Below, piece after piece: positions 8,818 through 18,512 of a DNA stretch of 64,000 bases. The stretch is from positions 2,314,501-2,378,500 of the forward strand of contig NZ_AP024086.1 in the NCBI RefSeq assembly GCF_019703855.1. Reading direction: 5' to 3'. The position numbers and the translations under genes are program-made. This DNA comes from Desulfomarina profundi (GTDB taxonomy: Bacteria > Desulfobacterota > Desulfobulbia > Desulfobulbales > Desulfocapsaceae). Below the pieces are notes generated by a model. It was given only the letters and a program-made list of their open reading frames with translations, searched no databases and was not told where the DNA came from. Each line of letters begins with the position of its first letter. Positions within the stretch are counted from its first letter, which is position 1.

Positions 8818-8978
8818 TTTTAATTTCAATATGTTACCCTGACTGATAAGCTCATTCTGATAAGGGAACATCCGTTAAAAAGCGATTACCTATCACCAAG
8901 CGGAACAGCTTTGCAGCCGCTGGGATGAACTGGAAGAACAGCTCAGCGGCTGAGGATGTGAACTACAGGGTTCTGGCT

Positions 8979-9809
8979 TTATTTTTTTCTGCGAATCTGA
9001 AAACCGGACAGGCCAGCAAGGCCAACCCCAAAAAGAATAAGTGTGGATGGTTCGGGTACTGCTTGAAAATTGTCCAGTGCCCAAAGAGCATCGTCATTAT
9101 TATTAGAGTAGGCACCGTAATGGAGTAGTTGGGATGAATTTGACCAGGTTCCCTCTCCACCGTCAATATTGCTGAGTGTATCCGTTCCACTGAAAAGATA
9201 CAGCCCGATGCTGGTGTAATCTGTCAATAATTGGGCGAAATTTTGAGTGCCTGCGTCATAATTCGGCCAACGAATAAAATTCTCCTCCTCTAGCGAGATT
9301 GAATGGGTTTCCCATCCTTGCAGTGCATTGATGTCAATACTGTTGGATCGGTCAGAGATAAACATATTGTATTCGTTAAATCCGTCGTTATCTGTGTCAC
9401 CAACATTGTTGGCAATGACCCAGCGAGCGTACACATTGCCATCATCGCCACCAGCGCCATTGGCGATAGTCTGCCAGTTGTTGGTGCTGAAAATATCAGT
9501 TTGCAGGCTCATTCCCGTAATATCGCCCAACGAATTGTTCCCAACATGTCCCATCCAATAAGCACGTTGATCAATTCCATTTGCTGTCTGGTAGATATTA
9601 CCATCGGGATTACCACTGTTTGCACGCCAATCCGCTGAGTTTACGGAAAAGAGCTGGTCGTAGGTTGCTCCTGTCGGTCTGCCGATATAGGACTGTTGCC
9701 ACCCCTCGTTATTGGAATCAAATGAATAAGGGAGGGCAAACGAAAGACCGCTTGTCCCCAAAACGATAATTCCTGCAACAGCACTTAAAATATTGCGCTT
9801 TATGTTCAT
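8979..9809 (-). CDS. PEP-CTERM sorted exported protein
   Basis: A 276-residue protein with a signal peptide (about 1-26, FALPYSF) and, at the C-terminus, the exosortase sorting tag: VPEPSTLILFGVGLAGLSG followed by the basic tail FQIRRKK. The ~220-residue middle is rich in Asn, Asp and Trp, with possible Ca-binding segments (NVGDTDNDGFNEYN), and resembles lectin-like or extracellular-matrix proteins. By family it is exported, cleaved by an exosortase (EpsH/XrtA type, not in the window) and released or anchored with extracellular polysaccharide. The ATG at 9809 is preceded by GAGGAG. It is the only intact non-transposase gene in the predicted island, and a sigma-54-type promoter lies 64 bp upstream. 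Confidence 0.93.
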   Translation of the reverse strand: MNIKRNILSAVAGIIVLGTSGLSFALPYSFDSNNEGWQQSYIGRPTGATYDQLFSVNSADWRANSGNPDGNIYQTANGIDQRAYWMGHVGNNSLGDITGMSLQTDIFSTNNWQTIANGAGGDDGNVYARWVIANNVGDTDNDGFNEYNMFISDRSNSIDINALQGWETHSISLEEENFIRWPNYDAGTQNFAQLLTDYTSIGLYLFSGTDTLSNIDGGEGTWSNSSQLLHYGAYSNNNDDALWALDNFQAVPEPSTLILFGVGLAGLSGFQIRRKK

Positions 9810-9872
9810 TTATAACTCCTCAGACATGTGTTAAAGAATGTAATACTACGGTTTCGTGGCTGGGAAAAGTGT

Positions 9873-9889
9873 TAGCAAAAAATGTGCCT
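9873..9889 (-). promoter_or_regulatory. predicted sigma-54 promoter of the PEP-CTERM gene
   Basis: On the minus strand AGGCACATTTTTTGCTA fits the -24/-12 consensus, with GGCAC, TTGCT and exactly 10 nt between GG and GC. It lies 64 bp upstream of the PEP-CTERM start. PEP-CTERM genes in other bacteria are commonly controlled by the sigma-54 activator PrsR; no prsR is in the window. Confidence 0.7.
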
Positions 9890-10480
9890 TCTGGGAAGAT
9901 AAGAGGTATTGATTCTAGATCACTGTATTTTGGTAAAATCTAACACCCCACAAGGGGGTATTAGCTCATTGGAAGTAAACCTAACCATGTAATTTCAAAA
10001 CACTTTCCCTGGTTTCTTGTTTTTTATGACAGGAACTTAGGAATAAGTCACTAAAATGGTCTGTTAGGAGGCAGAGTACATTTTTTCCGCATTTTGGTTT
10101 TTTGCGATCCGTAATTACGGAAAAACGGAGGTGATAAGTCAACCATATATTAACGCACCCTAACTTTTCCACAAAATCCTGCCAACCGCCCATAATTTTG
10201 AGTAACCTATCCTTTTCCATCCGTCCTGTGGAGCAATTTTGTGCGTTTCAAGATATTTCCTAACAGCTGATGTGGAAAATCCGTATTCTCACCGTTATTT
10301 CCACCAATTTTGGACAAACACATCCATTAGCGGTCGTTGAGTTTTAAAAATCAAAAAGGCTATAAACAAAAAACAGGACACTGATGAGGCACTACCTTAT
10401 TTCTCAGTGTTTATTGTCTTGACAATGGGGTCCACTTTAGAATGCTCTTCACTCAGGAACGATAGGTAACCATAATTAAT
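9890..10480. other. 591-bp stretch without a recognisable gene
   Basis: Between the PEP-CTERM promoter and IS copy 2 there is a minus-strand open frame at 9981-10220 (79 codons) with no family resemblance and no good ribosome-binding site. There is also a short palindrome (ATCCGTAATTACGG near 10103). The 10370-10450 part, with TTGACAATGGGGTCCACTTT, looks like debris of another mobile element. I see no gene I can support. Confidence 0.4.
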
Positions 10481-12118
10481 TAGATTGCCCTTAAAAAGTC
10501 TCAACACGTTGTTATTATGAACTAAATGTGGTGAAATAATGGTATAATGTGTAAGCTTATGCGGTAAACTACACTAAAAGGCTTGCACATGATTCGATAC
10601 AAAAGCACGCGGCAACTGGGCTTGGAAGGTTTCAGCCTTCCCTTTGGCGGCAAACTTAATCCTGAAAATCGCTGGGTCAAATGGAGCCTTGCGATTCCCT
10701 GGGATGAACTCGCATCCGGCTATTACAAGAGCATGAGCTCTACTCAAGGACGTCCTGGCAAGGACGCCCGTCTTGTGATTGGAGCAGTGATTATAAAGCA
10801 CAAGCTGAACTTGAGTGATGAGGAAACAGTGTTGCAGATCCAGGAGAATCCGTATCTGCAATATTTTGTAGGTTTGTCCTCATACAAGGACGAACCTCCC
10901 TTCACCGCAAGTTTGTTTGTCGAGATCCGAAAAAGGATGGGCAGAAAAGTTTTTTTATCTTTTGAAGAGACCATTCTCAGCAGTATTGAGAAAAAAAGGC
11001 ACCGGAAAACATCGAAATTACCAGGCTCTGATGATCCTGAGAACCATGGCAAAATGGTGGTTGATGCGACTGTTGCTGAGCAGGCCATTCGTTATCCCAC
11101 AGACATCAGTCTGCTGAATGAGGCAAGAGAGATATCTGAACAACTGATAGATGAGCTTTACGCTATCAGCTCTTTGACCAAGAAACCGAGAACATACCGT
11201 CAACAGGCACGAAAACGATACCTGGCAATTTCAAAGAAACGAAATCCAGGCGGCAAGCTGCGCCGGAAAGCTACCAGGGAGCAGTTGCAGTATTTGCGCA
11301 GAAACTTTCGACATATAGAGATGCTGCTCGACATGATCGGTGGCAGGTCCTTCCCGCTGCACCATAACCGGCAGCGGCAGTATTGGATCATCCACCATTT
11401 GTATGGACAGCAGTACAGGATGTACAAAGAGAAGAAACGACGTTGTGATGACCGCATCGTTAGTATTTCTCAGCCGCATGTTCGTCCTATTGTTCGCGGC
11501 AAAGCAAGCCATAAGGTAGAGTTCGGCTCGAAACTGAGTGTCAGCATGGTTGATGGTATTGCCCTGGTCGACCATTTCGGATGGGATGCCTTTAATGAAA
11601 GTACTGACTTGATCACGCAGATTGAAGCGTACAAAAGGCGATATGGGTGTTTCCCGGAAGTTGTTCTTGCCGATGGCATCTATGGCACCAGAGCTAATCG
11701 GAAATACATGAAGCAAAACAATATCCGGTTTGGCGGTAAACCTCTTGGTCGTCCCAAGAGACAAACAGCAGGGAATGCAGAGCAACTCAAGCAGGAGAAA
11801 CTGCAACGAAGACAAGATGCCCTTGATCGAATTCCGATAGAGGGCAAGTTTGGCCAAGGTAAAAATGGCTATCGGCTCAACTATATCCGTGCCAGAACAC
11901 TGAAAACATCAGAAGCATGGATTAATAGCATTTTCCTGGTGATGAACCTGATGGTTCTGCTCAGGTTTTGCTGTGCTCTGCTAACAGGTGTATCAAAAAA
12001 GGTCCAACAAGACCTATTTGCCAACTTGCTGGCCGAAGCATTATCCGTTTTTGTATTTCAGGTTATGCGCTGGAGTACGATCCTTGTGCCAAACAGATGA
12101 CTTTTTGAGGATACTCTA
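10481..12118 (+). mobile_element. insertion sequence copy 2 (IS5/IS1182-like), 1,638 bp
   Basis: Same length and end points as copy 1 but in the opposite orientation, with the same imperfect ~20-bp terminal inverted repeats. Upstream of the transposase is a perfect TATAAT (10543-10548), a likely internal promoter. The target duplication is unclear: AATT flanks the element if the boundary is moved one base inward, which does not match the register seen for copy 1. It lies between the island's PEP-CTERM gene and tRNA-Phe. Confidence 0.93.
10589..12100 (+). CDS. IS5/IS1182-like transposase, copy 2
   Basis: 503 residues from the ATG at 10589, with AAAAGG a few bases upstream. It is identical over its whole length to the transposase at 5229-6740, with the same DUF772-like N-terminus and DDE motifs. 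Several open frames on its opposite strand (up to 208 codons) occur at matching places in both copies and are shadows. Confidence 0.93.
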   Translation: MIRYKSTRQLGLEGFSLPFGGKLNPENRWVKWSLAIPWDELASGYYKSMSSTQGRPGKDARLVIGAVIIKHKLNLSDEETVLQIQENPYLQYFVGLSSYKDEPPFTASLFVEIRKRMGRKVFLSFEETILSSIEKKRHRKTSKLPGSDDPENHGKMVVDATVAEQAIRYPTDISLLNEAREISEQLIDELYAISSLTKKPRTYRQQARKRYLAISKKRNPGGKLRRKATREQLQYLRRNFRHIEMLLDMIGGRSFPLHHNRQRQYWIIHHLYGQQYRMYKEKKRRCDDRIVSISQPHVRPIVRGKASHKVEFGSKLSVSMVDGIALVDHFGWDAFNESTDLITQIEAYKRRYGCFPEVVLADGIYGTRANRKYMKQNNIRFGGKPLGRPKRQTAGNAEQLKQEKLQRRQDALDRIPIEGKFGQGKNGYRLNYIRARTLKTSEAWINSIFLVMNLMVLLRFCCALLTGVSKKVQQDLFANLLAEALSVFVFQVMRWSTILVPNR

Positions 12119-12173
12119 ATTATAGGGAGATCTATTTTCGGCAAATTTTGGGCAAGACAAGCCTGAAAAGAAA

Positions 12174-12207
12174 AAACGGTTAAGCCAACTTAATGACTTA
12201 ACCGTTT
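12174..12207 (-). terminator. rho-independent terminator after tRNA-Phe
   Basis: AAACGGTTAAG and CTTAACCGTTT form a perfect 11-bp stem with a 12-nt loop. On the minus strand the stem runs into TTTTTTCTTTT. It lies 21 bp beyond the CCA of tRNA-Phe. Since it is on the island side of the attachment core, it was probably brought in by the element. Confidence 0.85.
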
Positions 12208-12227
12208 GATATCTTTCTCCAAACAAA

Positions 12228-12303
<76 letters not shown>

Positions 12304-12410
12304 ACCGTTATGGAGACGCTTTTTTACCCGACTTCGCATCGAGTGTCAACACCTTTTCTTTTTCTTTTCAAATCTTTTTCGCTTTTACCGATATACTGCC
12401 CTGGTCTCTT

Positions 12411-13280
12411 CTACAAATCATCATGAATGGATAATCCACCCAGGTCGAGATCAAAATCAAGATCAGCATCCATATCCATCATTTTTGCATGAGGATCCTT
12501 TTTCACATCATCTAATGCATCGGAAAAATCTATCTCATCCAAAGAGAGAACTATCTCCTCCTCATCTGTTGACAGGACTTGCTTTACAGCAGGTTTTTCC
12601 GCTTCCAGATCCAGTTCAAGCCCATCAAGACTTATTTCAAGAGAGTCAAGGTCAGTAACGGCATCCATTTCTTCAGCAGGTACGGGAGGGGCCAGGTCGG
12701 ACAAATCAGCCAACTCATCTGGGAGCTCTATTGCAAACTCGTCCTCTTCCCCAAGATCAAGTTCCAGTTCATCCTCATCAGCATCATCAACGAACTGGAA
12801 ATCCGGAGATCTTTCCTGGTCTTGTTTATTATCTTCAATCTCACTTAATTCAGCCACGATTTCCTCTTCATCAGTGCTGAAATCAAGTGAAACATCTTCC
12901 TCGTCATCAAGATCGATACTCAAACCGTCTTCATCAGCATCAAGAGATATTTCGAATCCGTCTTCCCCCTCCGCCCCTGTTTCAGGTTCAGGTAGCTCCA
13001 GTCCCTCTTCCTGATCAGAGTCCTCTTCGAAAAGAACTTCAAGATCCGCATCAAGAAAATCATCCTGTTCGGTCAGTTCTTCGCTGGAATCACTGTATTC
13101 CTCTGTAAAATTATCGGTAGATTCCCTGTCGGAGTCCAGATCCAGATTCAAAAAAGAAGGTGGATCTACTGCCAGAACTCCTCCCTGCAATTGATCAGCA
13201 ACTTCTTTTATATTTTTTTTACATTTCTGGCAAACTTCGAGATAATCAAATGAAATATATCCACATTTAGGACAACGCAT
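12411..13280 (-). CDS. zinc-ribbon protein with long acidic region
   Basis: 289 residues. The N-terminus is a zinc ribbon (MRCPKCGYISFDYLEVCQKC, two CxxC pairs), followed by about 240 residues dominated by Asp, Glu, Leu and Ser (runs such as SLDFSTDEEEIVAELSEIED), probably disordered. There is no membrane segment. Such proteins occur in Desulfobacterota with no assigned function. The gene ends about 105 bp from tRNA-Phe and starts 275 bp beyond the end of nadC, so it may have its own promoter. The region 13281-13555 contains no gene that I can support. Confidence 0.75.
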   Translation of the reverse strand: MRCPKCGYISFDYLEVCQKCKKNIKEVADQLQGGVLAVDPPSFLNLDLDSDRESTDNFTEEYSDSSEELTEQDDFLDADLEVLFEEDSDQEEGLELPEPETGAEGEDGFEISLDADEDGLSIDLDDEEDVSLDFSTDEEEIVAELSEIEDNKQDQERSPDFQFVDDADEDELELDLGEEDEFAIELPDELADLSDLAPPVPAEEMDAVTDLDSLEISLDGLELDLEAEKPAVKQVLSTDEEEIVLSLDEIDFSDALDDVKKDPHAKMMDMDADLDFDLDLGGLSIHDDL

Positions 13281-13555
13281 CAGTCAGAACCTCTTGAGAA
13301 AACGGCTTGTGTTTTATTATCGGGATAGCCGTGCCAGCCTGCAGCCTGAAGGTGAACAAACACCCGCAACTGTCCCCCGTATCAGTCAGTATTCATCATC
13401 TGTCCGTTATTATCACACATTCAGAGCGAAAAAATCAAGAAGTATTCATAATACTTTTTCTCTTAACACCCTGTATCAACAGAAACTTTCGAAATCCGGC
13501 TCCAACCGATGTCTGCAAAACAGTTATCAGAAGAGGACCAGAAGAGGAGAACAGG

Positions 13556-14398
13556 TCAGAACGACCAGTCCATACCGATATCACATGAAGGTGCGGAATG
13601 GGTAAGTGCCCCAATTGAAATAATATCCACTCCACAGGCGGCAATGCTTTCTACACTGTTAAGGTTCACCCCTCCCGATGCTTCCACCATGGCCCTGCCA
13701 TCAATGAGCTGAACAGCATTTTTCATCATTTCCGGCGACATATTGTCAAGCATGATGATATCCACTCCGCAATCAAGACACTCTCTGACCTGATCAAGGG
13801 TATCCGTTTCCACTTCGATGCGTATCGTATGAGGAGCCATTTCCCGCGCCCTGGCCACCGCTTCCCGGATCGAGCCACAGGCGGCTATATGATTATCCTT
13901 TATGAGAACACCATCAGTAAGATTAAACCGATGGTTCGTGCCGCCACCAACCCTGACCGCATATTTTTCCAGCACACGCAATCCCGGTGTTGTTTTCCTG
14001 GTATCAGTGATCCGCACGGGATACGCCTGCACCTTCTCAACAAAACGAGCCGTCAATGTGGCAATTCCGGAAAGACGCTGAAACAGGTTCAGGGCAACCC
14101 GTTCCGCCTTCAGAAGATCAATGACCGGTCCACTCACCGTCAGCAGAATATCTCCCGCCAAAACCCGTTTTCCGTCAACCACCGGATCTGCAGTTATTAT
14201 TGCCGGGTTCTGTACACAAAACACCTCCGCGGCCACCCTGCCCGCTCCAGCCACGACAAAACTTTCCCGTGCCACCAGCCTGGCACTGCCCTGATCAGCG
14301 GGAGAAAAAATAGCCTCAGAAGTGAGGTCTCCCCGACCCACATCCTCTGCAAGAAAGGACCTGATCATCCCGTGCAGCAGGTTTCTATCCATTTCCAT
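13556..14398 (-). CDS. nadC: nicotinate-nucleotide pyrophosphorylase (carboxylating)
   Basis: 280 residues from the ATG at 14398. It converts quinolinate and PRPP to nicotinate mononucleotide, CO2 and PPi in de novo NAD synthesis. Diagnostic motifs: AEDVGRGDLTSE, ERVALNLFQRLSGIAT, ITDTRKTTPGLRVLEKYAV, GGGTNHRFNLTDGVLIKDNH, IEVETDTLDQ, and VEASGGVNLNSV with ISIGALTHS at the C-terminus. The length is normal for NadC. The frame is open further upstream (to 14515), but that part overlaps the valS tail; the 14398 start places it 10 bp after the valS stop, suggesting one transcript. Confidence 0.96.
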   Translation of the reverse strand: MEMDRNLLHGMIRSFLAEDVGRGDLTSEAIFSPADQGSARLVARESFVVAGAGRVAAEVFCVQNPAIITADPVVDGKRVLAGDILLTVSGPVIDLLKAERVALNLFQRLSGIATLTARFVEKVQAYPVRITDTRKTTPGLRVLEKYAVRVGGGTNHRFNLTDGVLIKDNHIAACGSIREAVARAREMAPHTIRIEVETDTLDQVRECLDCGVDIIMLDNMSPEMMKNAVQLIDGRAMVEASGGVNLNSVESIAACGVDIISIGALTHSAPSCDIGMDWSF

Positions 14399-14408
14399 CT
14401 CTCTTACC

Positions 14409-17077
14409 CTATACCAATGACTGCAGCCGTTCAACAGCTTCCCTGATCCTGGCAATCTTGCCATCGAGGACCGATTTCTTCTCACGTTCTCCCGCCACAA
14501 TCTTTTCAGGGGCATTCGCCAGGAATTTTTCGTTATTCAGTTTTCCCTCAACCTGCCTCAGTTTCACCTCAACCTTTTTTCGCTCCCGTGCCAGTTTTTC
14601 CAGTTCACTTTCAATATCCACCAGTCCTTTCAGGGGAACAAAGATTTCTATATCATTATAAATATACGTTGCGGCATCCGCCGGTTTTTCTGATTCAGTA
14701 CGTACGGTGAGACTGGATAATCTCGTCATATCTGCAATCGCCGACTCATAGGAAGAAATGAGTTCAGCCTGTGTTTTCTCGGGCAGATGACATAGGCATC
14801 AATTTTGGTAGATGGATGAACTTCCGCTTCAGAACGAATATTTCGGATTCCACTGATTATTCCCATCAGCAACTCCATTTTTGCAACAGCCTCATCGTCT
14901 TTCCATTCTTCATGGGCAACCGGAAAAGGACTGAGGGTCAGAAACTCCCGTTCACCCGGCAACACTGACCATATCTCTTCTGTGACAAAGGGAGTTATAG
15001 GATGAATAAGACCGAGAAACGTCTCCAGAACAACCAGCAGAACTCCTTTGGCCTGCTTTTTCGCCAGTTCATCACTGGAAAAAAGATCAGCCTTGATCCA
15101 CTCCAGATACCAATCACAGAATTCATGCCAGATAAACTGATAATTTGCCGAAGCCACATCATTGAACCTGTACTCATCGAGACCAGCCCGAACTTCTCTT
15201 ACGGTATCGGCGGTTCTGCTGAGAATCCATCTGTGGGCAAGGCCCAGTTTTTCCGGAGACCGAACAACGTCTCTTGCCGAGTCACTGCAGTCACTGACAT
15301 GCATCAGGGCAAAACGGGCCGCATTCCAGATCTTGTTGATAAAATAGCGATAGCCCTCGATCCTGTCCTCATCAAGCTTGATTTCCCTGCCCTGTGCAGC
15401 AAAAGCAGTGAGGGTGAACCGCATGGCGTCCGTACCGTACCTGGCCATTACCTCCAGAGGGTCAATCACATTGCCCGTGGATTTGGACATTTTCTTTCCA
15501 TGCTTGTCCCTTACAAGAGCGTGCAGATACACATCCCTGAACGGTACCTCGTCCATGAAATGCAGTCCCATCATCATCATTCTGGCCACCCAGAAAAAGA
15601 GAATATCAAAACTGGTGATCAGGACGGAAGTCGGGTAAAAAGTTGCAAGTTCTCTGGTGTTCTCCGGCCAACCCATGGTGGAAAACGGCCAGAGTGCCGA
15701 AGAAAACCATGTATCAAGCACATCGGTTTCCTGGACAAGATTTTCGGAAGAACACTCCGGACATGAGGTCGGATCCACCGACTCCACGATCAACGCACCA
15801 CATTCCTCACATGTCCAGGCGGGAATCCTGTGTCCCCACCAGATCTGCCGGGAAATACACCAGTCCCTGATATTGTCCATCCAACCATAAAAGGTATTGT
15901 ACCAGGTCTTGGGGTAAATGGTGATCCGTCCCTCACGAACGACATCCACAGCTTTTTTCGCCAATGGTTTTACCGAGACAAACCATTGCAGGGAAGTAAT
16001 CGGTTCAATAACCGTGCTGCAACGATAACAATGACCAACAGCATGGTCATATTCCTCTATTTTCTCCAAAAAACCCTGTTCCTCCAGATCAGCCACAACA
16101 GCCTTTCTGCAGGCAAAACGATCCAGACCAAAGTATTTACCGGCGGCTTCATTCATCACTCCCTTGTCATCCATGACTTTGAGCTGCTCCAGAGAATGAC
16201 GCAGACCGATTTCATAATCATCGCGATCATGGGACGGAGTTACTTTCAGGGCCCCTGTACCAAATTCCCGTTGAACATGATGATCAAAAACCACGGGGAT
16301 AACCCTGTCGGTCAGCGGTAACCTGATACCCACATCCGCCAGGTGGCTGTAGCGCTCATCATCGGGATGCACCGCCACCCCTGTATCTCCCAGCATCGTC
16401 TCGGGTCGTGTTGTGGCAACCACCACGTGTCCTGAACCGTCGGCATAGGGATAGCGGATATGGTAGAGCTTTCCCCTGGTATCTTCATGATCTACTTCGT
16501 CGTCTGCCAGAGCGGTGTGGCAGCGCGGGCACCAGTTAACAATATAATCACCTTTGTAGATCAGCCCCTCTTTATACAACCTGACAAAAACCTCCCGAAC
16601 CGCCGTGGACAAGCCCTCGTCCATAGTGAATCGCTCACGCTCCCAGTCACAGGAAGAACCGAGTTTCTTCAACTGGTTGATGATGGCTCCACCCTTTTCC
16701 CGACGCCACTCCCACACCTTTTCGATGAATTTTTCACGCCCCAGATCATGTCGGCTTTTCCCCTCCGTTGCCAACTGACGCTCAACAACATTTTGTGTGG
16801 CGATCCCGGCATGATCAGTGCCGGGCACCCAGACACAGTTATCACCGCACATACGGTGATAACGTGCCAGAATATCCTGCAGGGTATTATTCAGGGCATG
16901 ACCCACGTGGAGAACTCCGGTTACATTTGGTGGCGGTATCACGATGGAAAATGATTCTTTCCCCTCTTCCATCTTAGCGGAAAAACAGTTGTTCTCCTGC
17001 CAGTGACGAAGCCACTTCTCTTCCACTTCGGCAAACTCATATCCCTTGCTCAATTCTTTTTCGTTTTGCGTAGTCAT
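14409..17077 (-). CDS. valS: valyl-tRNA synthetase, with a one-base frameshift near the 3' end
   Basis: Class I synthetase charging tRNA-Val. Seen in order: PPNVTGVLHVGHALN (HIGH region), the editing domain (ATTRPETMLGDTGVAVHP), a zinc-binding CxxC segment (VNWCPRCHTALADDEVDH), ITSLQWFVSVKPL, KKMSKSTGN (KMSKS loop) and the anticodon-binding domain. The frame breaks after KIDAYVICP. The C-terminal coiled-coil arm continues in another frame from about 14773 to the stop at 14409 (LKGLVDIESELEKLARERKK). One extra A in the AAAA run (T run at 14774-14777 on the plus strand) would join them into a normal enzyme of about 888 residues. Because the gene is essential, a sequencing or assembly error is more likely than a real mutation. 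nadC follows 10 bp downstream. Confidence 0.93.
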
Positions 17078-17402
17078 AAAAAAATTATAGTTATATTTTC
17101 AGCTGTTTATTCTGCAGCATATCTTTTTCACAGATAAGTGCCGGGCTGCTGTCAGGTCTGTTTTCACCAGATAATGAAACACAATTTTGAAAACTAACTG
17201 TGACGAGAGTTTAATTCAACCAAAATCCTGAACTTGAGGAAATGAGATATTTTTTTTAATCCCCATAAAACTCAGCCTGACACTCTTTTTCTTCCCCTGT
17301 AAACAGAAATGCTCTCTTTGCTCACCCGAAAAACATCACATTTCTGTTTACAAGCGGTTATAATTTTCCTATATCTTCTTGTACTGCACCCGCCTTATGG
17401 GT

Positions 17403-17535
17403 ACTTTGAAAAATTAGAATTTTCGTTCGAGATCAAGGAATAGAAAAATTAAAAAGCGCAGCATATTGAGCATATGTAAGCATTTTTCATTTTTCTGTGA
17501 CGCAGAGATCGGACGAAAAAGCAATTTTTCAAAGT
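17403..17535. repeat. 133-bp imperfect inverted-repeat element
   Basis: The arms begin ACTTTGAAAAATT and continue with TTTTCGT-CGA-ATC on both sides, pairing over about 28 bases around a central AT-rich part. The element is MITE-like and lies 55 bp upstream of the start of the next exported protein. The preceding 17078-17402 is AT-rich and shows no gene. Confidence 0.6.
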
Positions 17536-17590
17536 GGCCTTATGTCAGTCTTTTCTTTTTTCACACATTCTTTTTGTTATGAGGTACTGT

Positions 17591-18454
17591 ATGAAACCAC
17601 ACCGTTTCAAGCATTTGATTCTCTCTGTTCTGATTCTTTTTTTCCTGTCTTCAACCGGCAGTGCAACGGAAGTTTCAACCCCAGACCCGGTAAAGGATGC
17701 GATCTGGACATGGGCCGACAGGTCTGAAGATCAGTACGCCATATTTCTCTCAAGACAGAACGGAACTGAATGGGAAAAGCCGGTCAAAATTTCCAATAAT
17801 GAAGCCTTGAATGTTGTTCCCTCTGTCACCAGAACAGCAAATGGAAACCTCTGGGTAGTATGGTCGGCTTTTGACGGACAGCAATCATTTCTACTGTATA
17901 AAAGATTTACAGATAACGAATGGACTGAAGAAACGACCTATTACACTGGCTTGAGTTCAAACACAGCCCCATCAGTCATCGTTGACAATTCCGGAAAAAT
18001 CTGGCTGGTATGGGCAGGATTTGACGGCATCAGTGATGAAATCTTCTATGCCACCTGGAATGGAACCGAATTCAGTCCGGGAGTATCAATCACCTCCAAT
18101 ACTATTCCGGACATCCTTCCCGTTATCGGATTTAACCAAGAGACCAATTCCCTGTGGATTAAATGGAAACAATTCAGAAAAGACGGCTACATCTCCTACT
18201 CCAGCAGCTGGACCGGAACTGAATGGAGTGAACCGAAACCTGTCTCGCCTGAACCTGAATCCATGACACCAATTAAAAAAATTATTTTCAGGACAGCAGT
18301 AGAAGGCGTTGAGTCGACAACAGTTTCGTCAGAAAACCAGCAGGAGATTGAGATTCCTTCTTTTATTGCAAGTCCAGAATCGGCCTCCATTCACATCCCC
18401 GGATACGAAATCCAATCTCTCCCCGTAAGAGAAATGGATATTATTGCTGATTAA
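17591..18454 (+). CDS. exported beta-propeller-like protein
   Basis: 287 residues from the ATG at 17591, which has GAGG 6 nt upstream; earlier in-frame ATGs lack a site. The signal peptide spans about 1-24 (LILSVLILFFLSSTGSATE). The body holds four or so repeats with the pattern I-W-x-V-W-(S/A)-(A/G)-F-D-G and W-N-G-T-E-(W/F): GNLWVVWSAFDGQQ, GKIWLVWAGFDGISDE and NSLWIKWKQFRKDG. These resemble sialidase/BNR-type propeller blades. A full propeller would need more blades, so the fold is uncertain. It probably acts outside the cytoplasm, perhaps in carbohydrate or protein binding. The stop lies 58 bp before the GDSL hydrolase start chosen here. Confidence 0.7.
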   Translation: MKPHRFKHLILSVLILFFLSSTGSATEVSTPDPVKDAIWTWADRSEDQYAIFLSRQNGTEWEKPVKISNNEALNVVPSVTRTANGNLWVVWSAFDGQQSFLLYKRFTDNEWTEETTYYTGLSSNTAPSVIVDNSGKIWLVWAGFDGISDEIFYATWNGTEFSPGVSITSNTIPDILPVIGFNQETNSLWIKWKQFRKDGYISYSSSWTGTEWSEPKPVSPEPESMTPIKKIIFRTAVEGVESTTVSSENQQEIEIPSFIASPESASIHIPGYEIQSLPVREMDIIAD

Positions 18455-18512
18455 TGGAACCTCAATGTTGAACTTCAGAAAAATGAAAACTACTATGGAC
18501 ACCGGACAAAAG

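Noticed and set aside
9940-9954. CTAACACCCCACAAG, present in inverted form at 57995-58009
   Set aside because: A 15-bp match is expected a few times by chance among all positions and both strands of a 64-kb window, so it carries no weight.
9981-10220. 79-codon minus-strand frame in the island
   Set aside because: No family resemblance, no good ribosome-binding site, and it lies in apparent mobile-element debris.
13320-13400. Possible cobalamin riboswitch (GTGAACAAACACCCGCAACTGT) on the plus strand
   Set aside because: Only the CCCGCAACTGT-like piece resembles the B12 box; the rest of the conserved core is missing, and no plus-strand gene follows.
15002-15766. 254-codon frame opposite valS
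   Set aside because: Shadow frame; the valS reading on the minus strand has all class I synthetase motifs.
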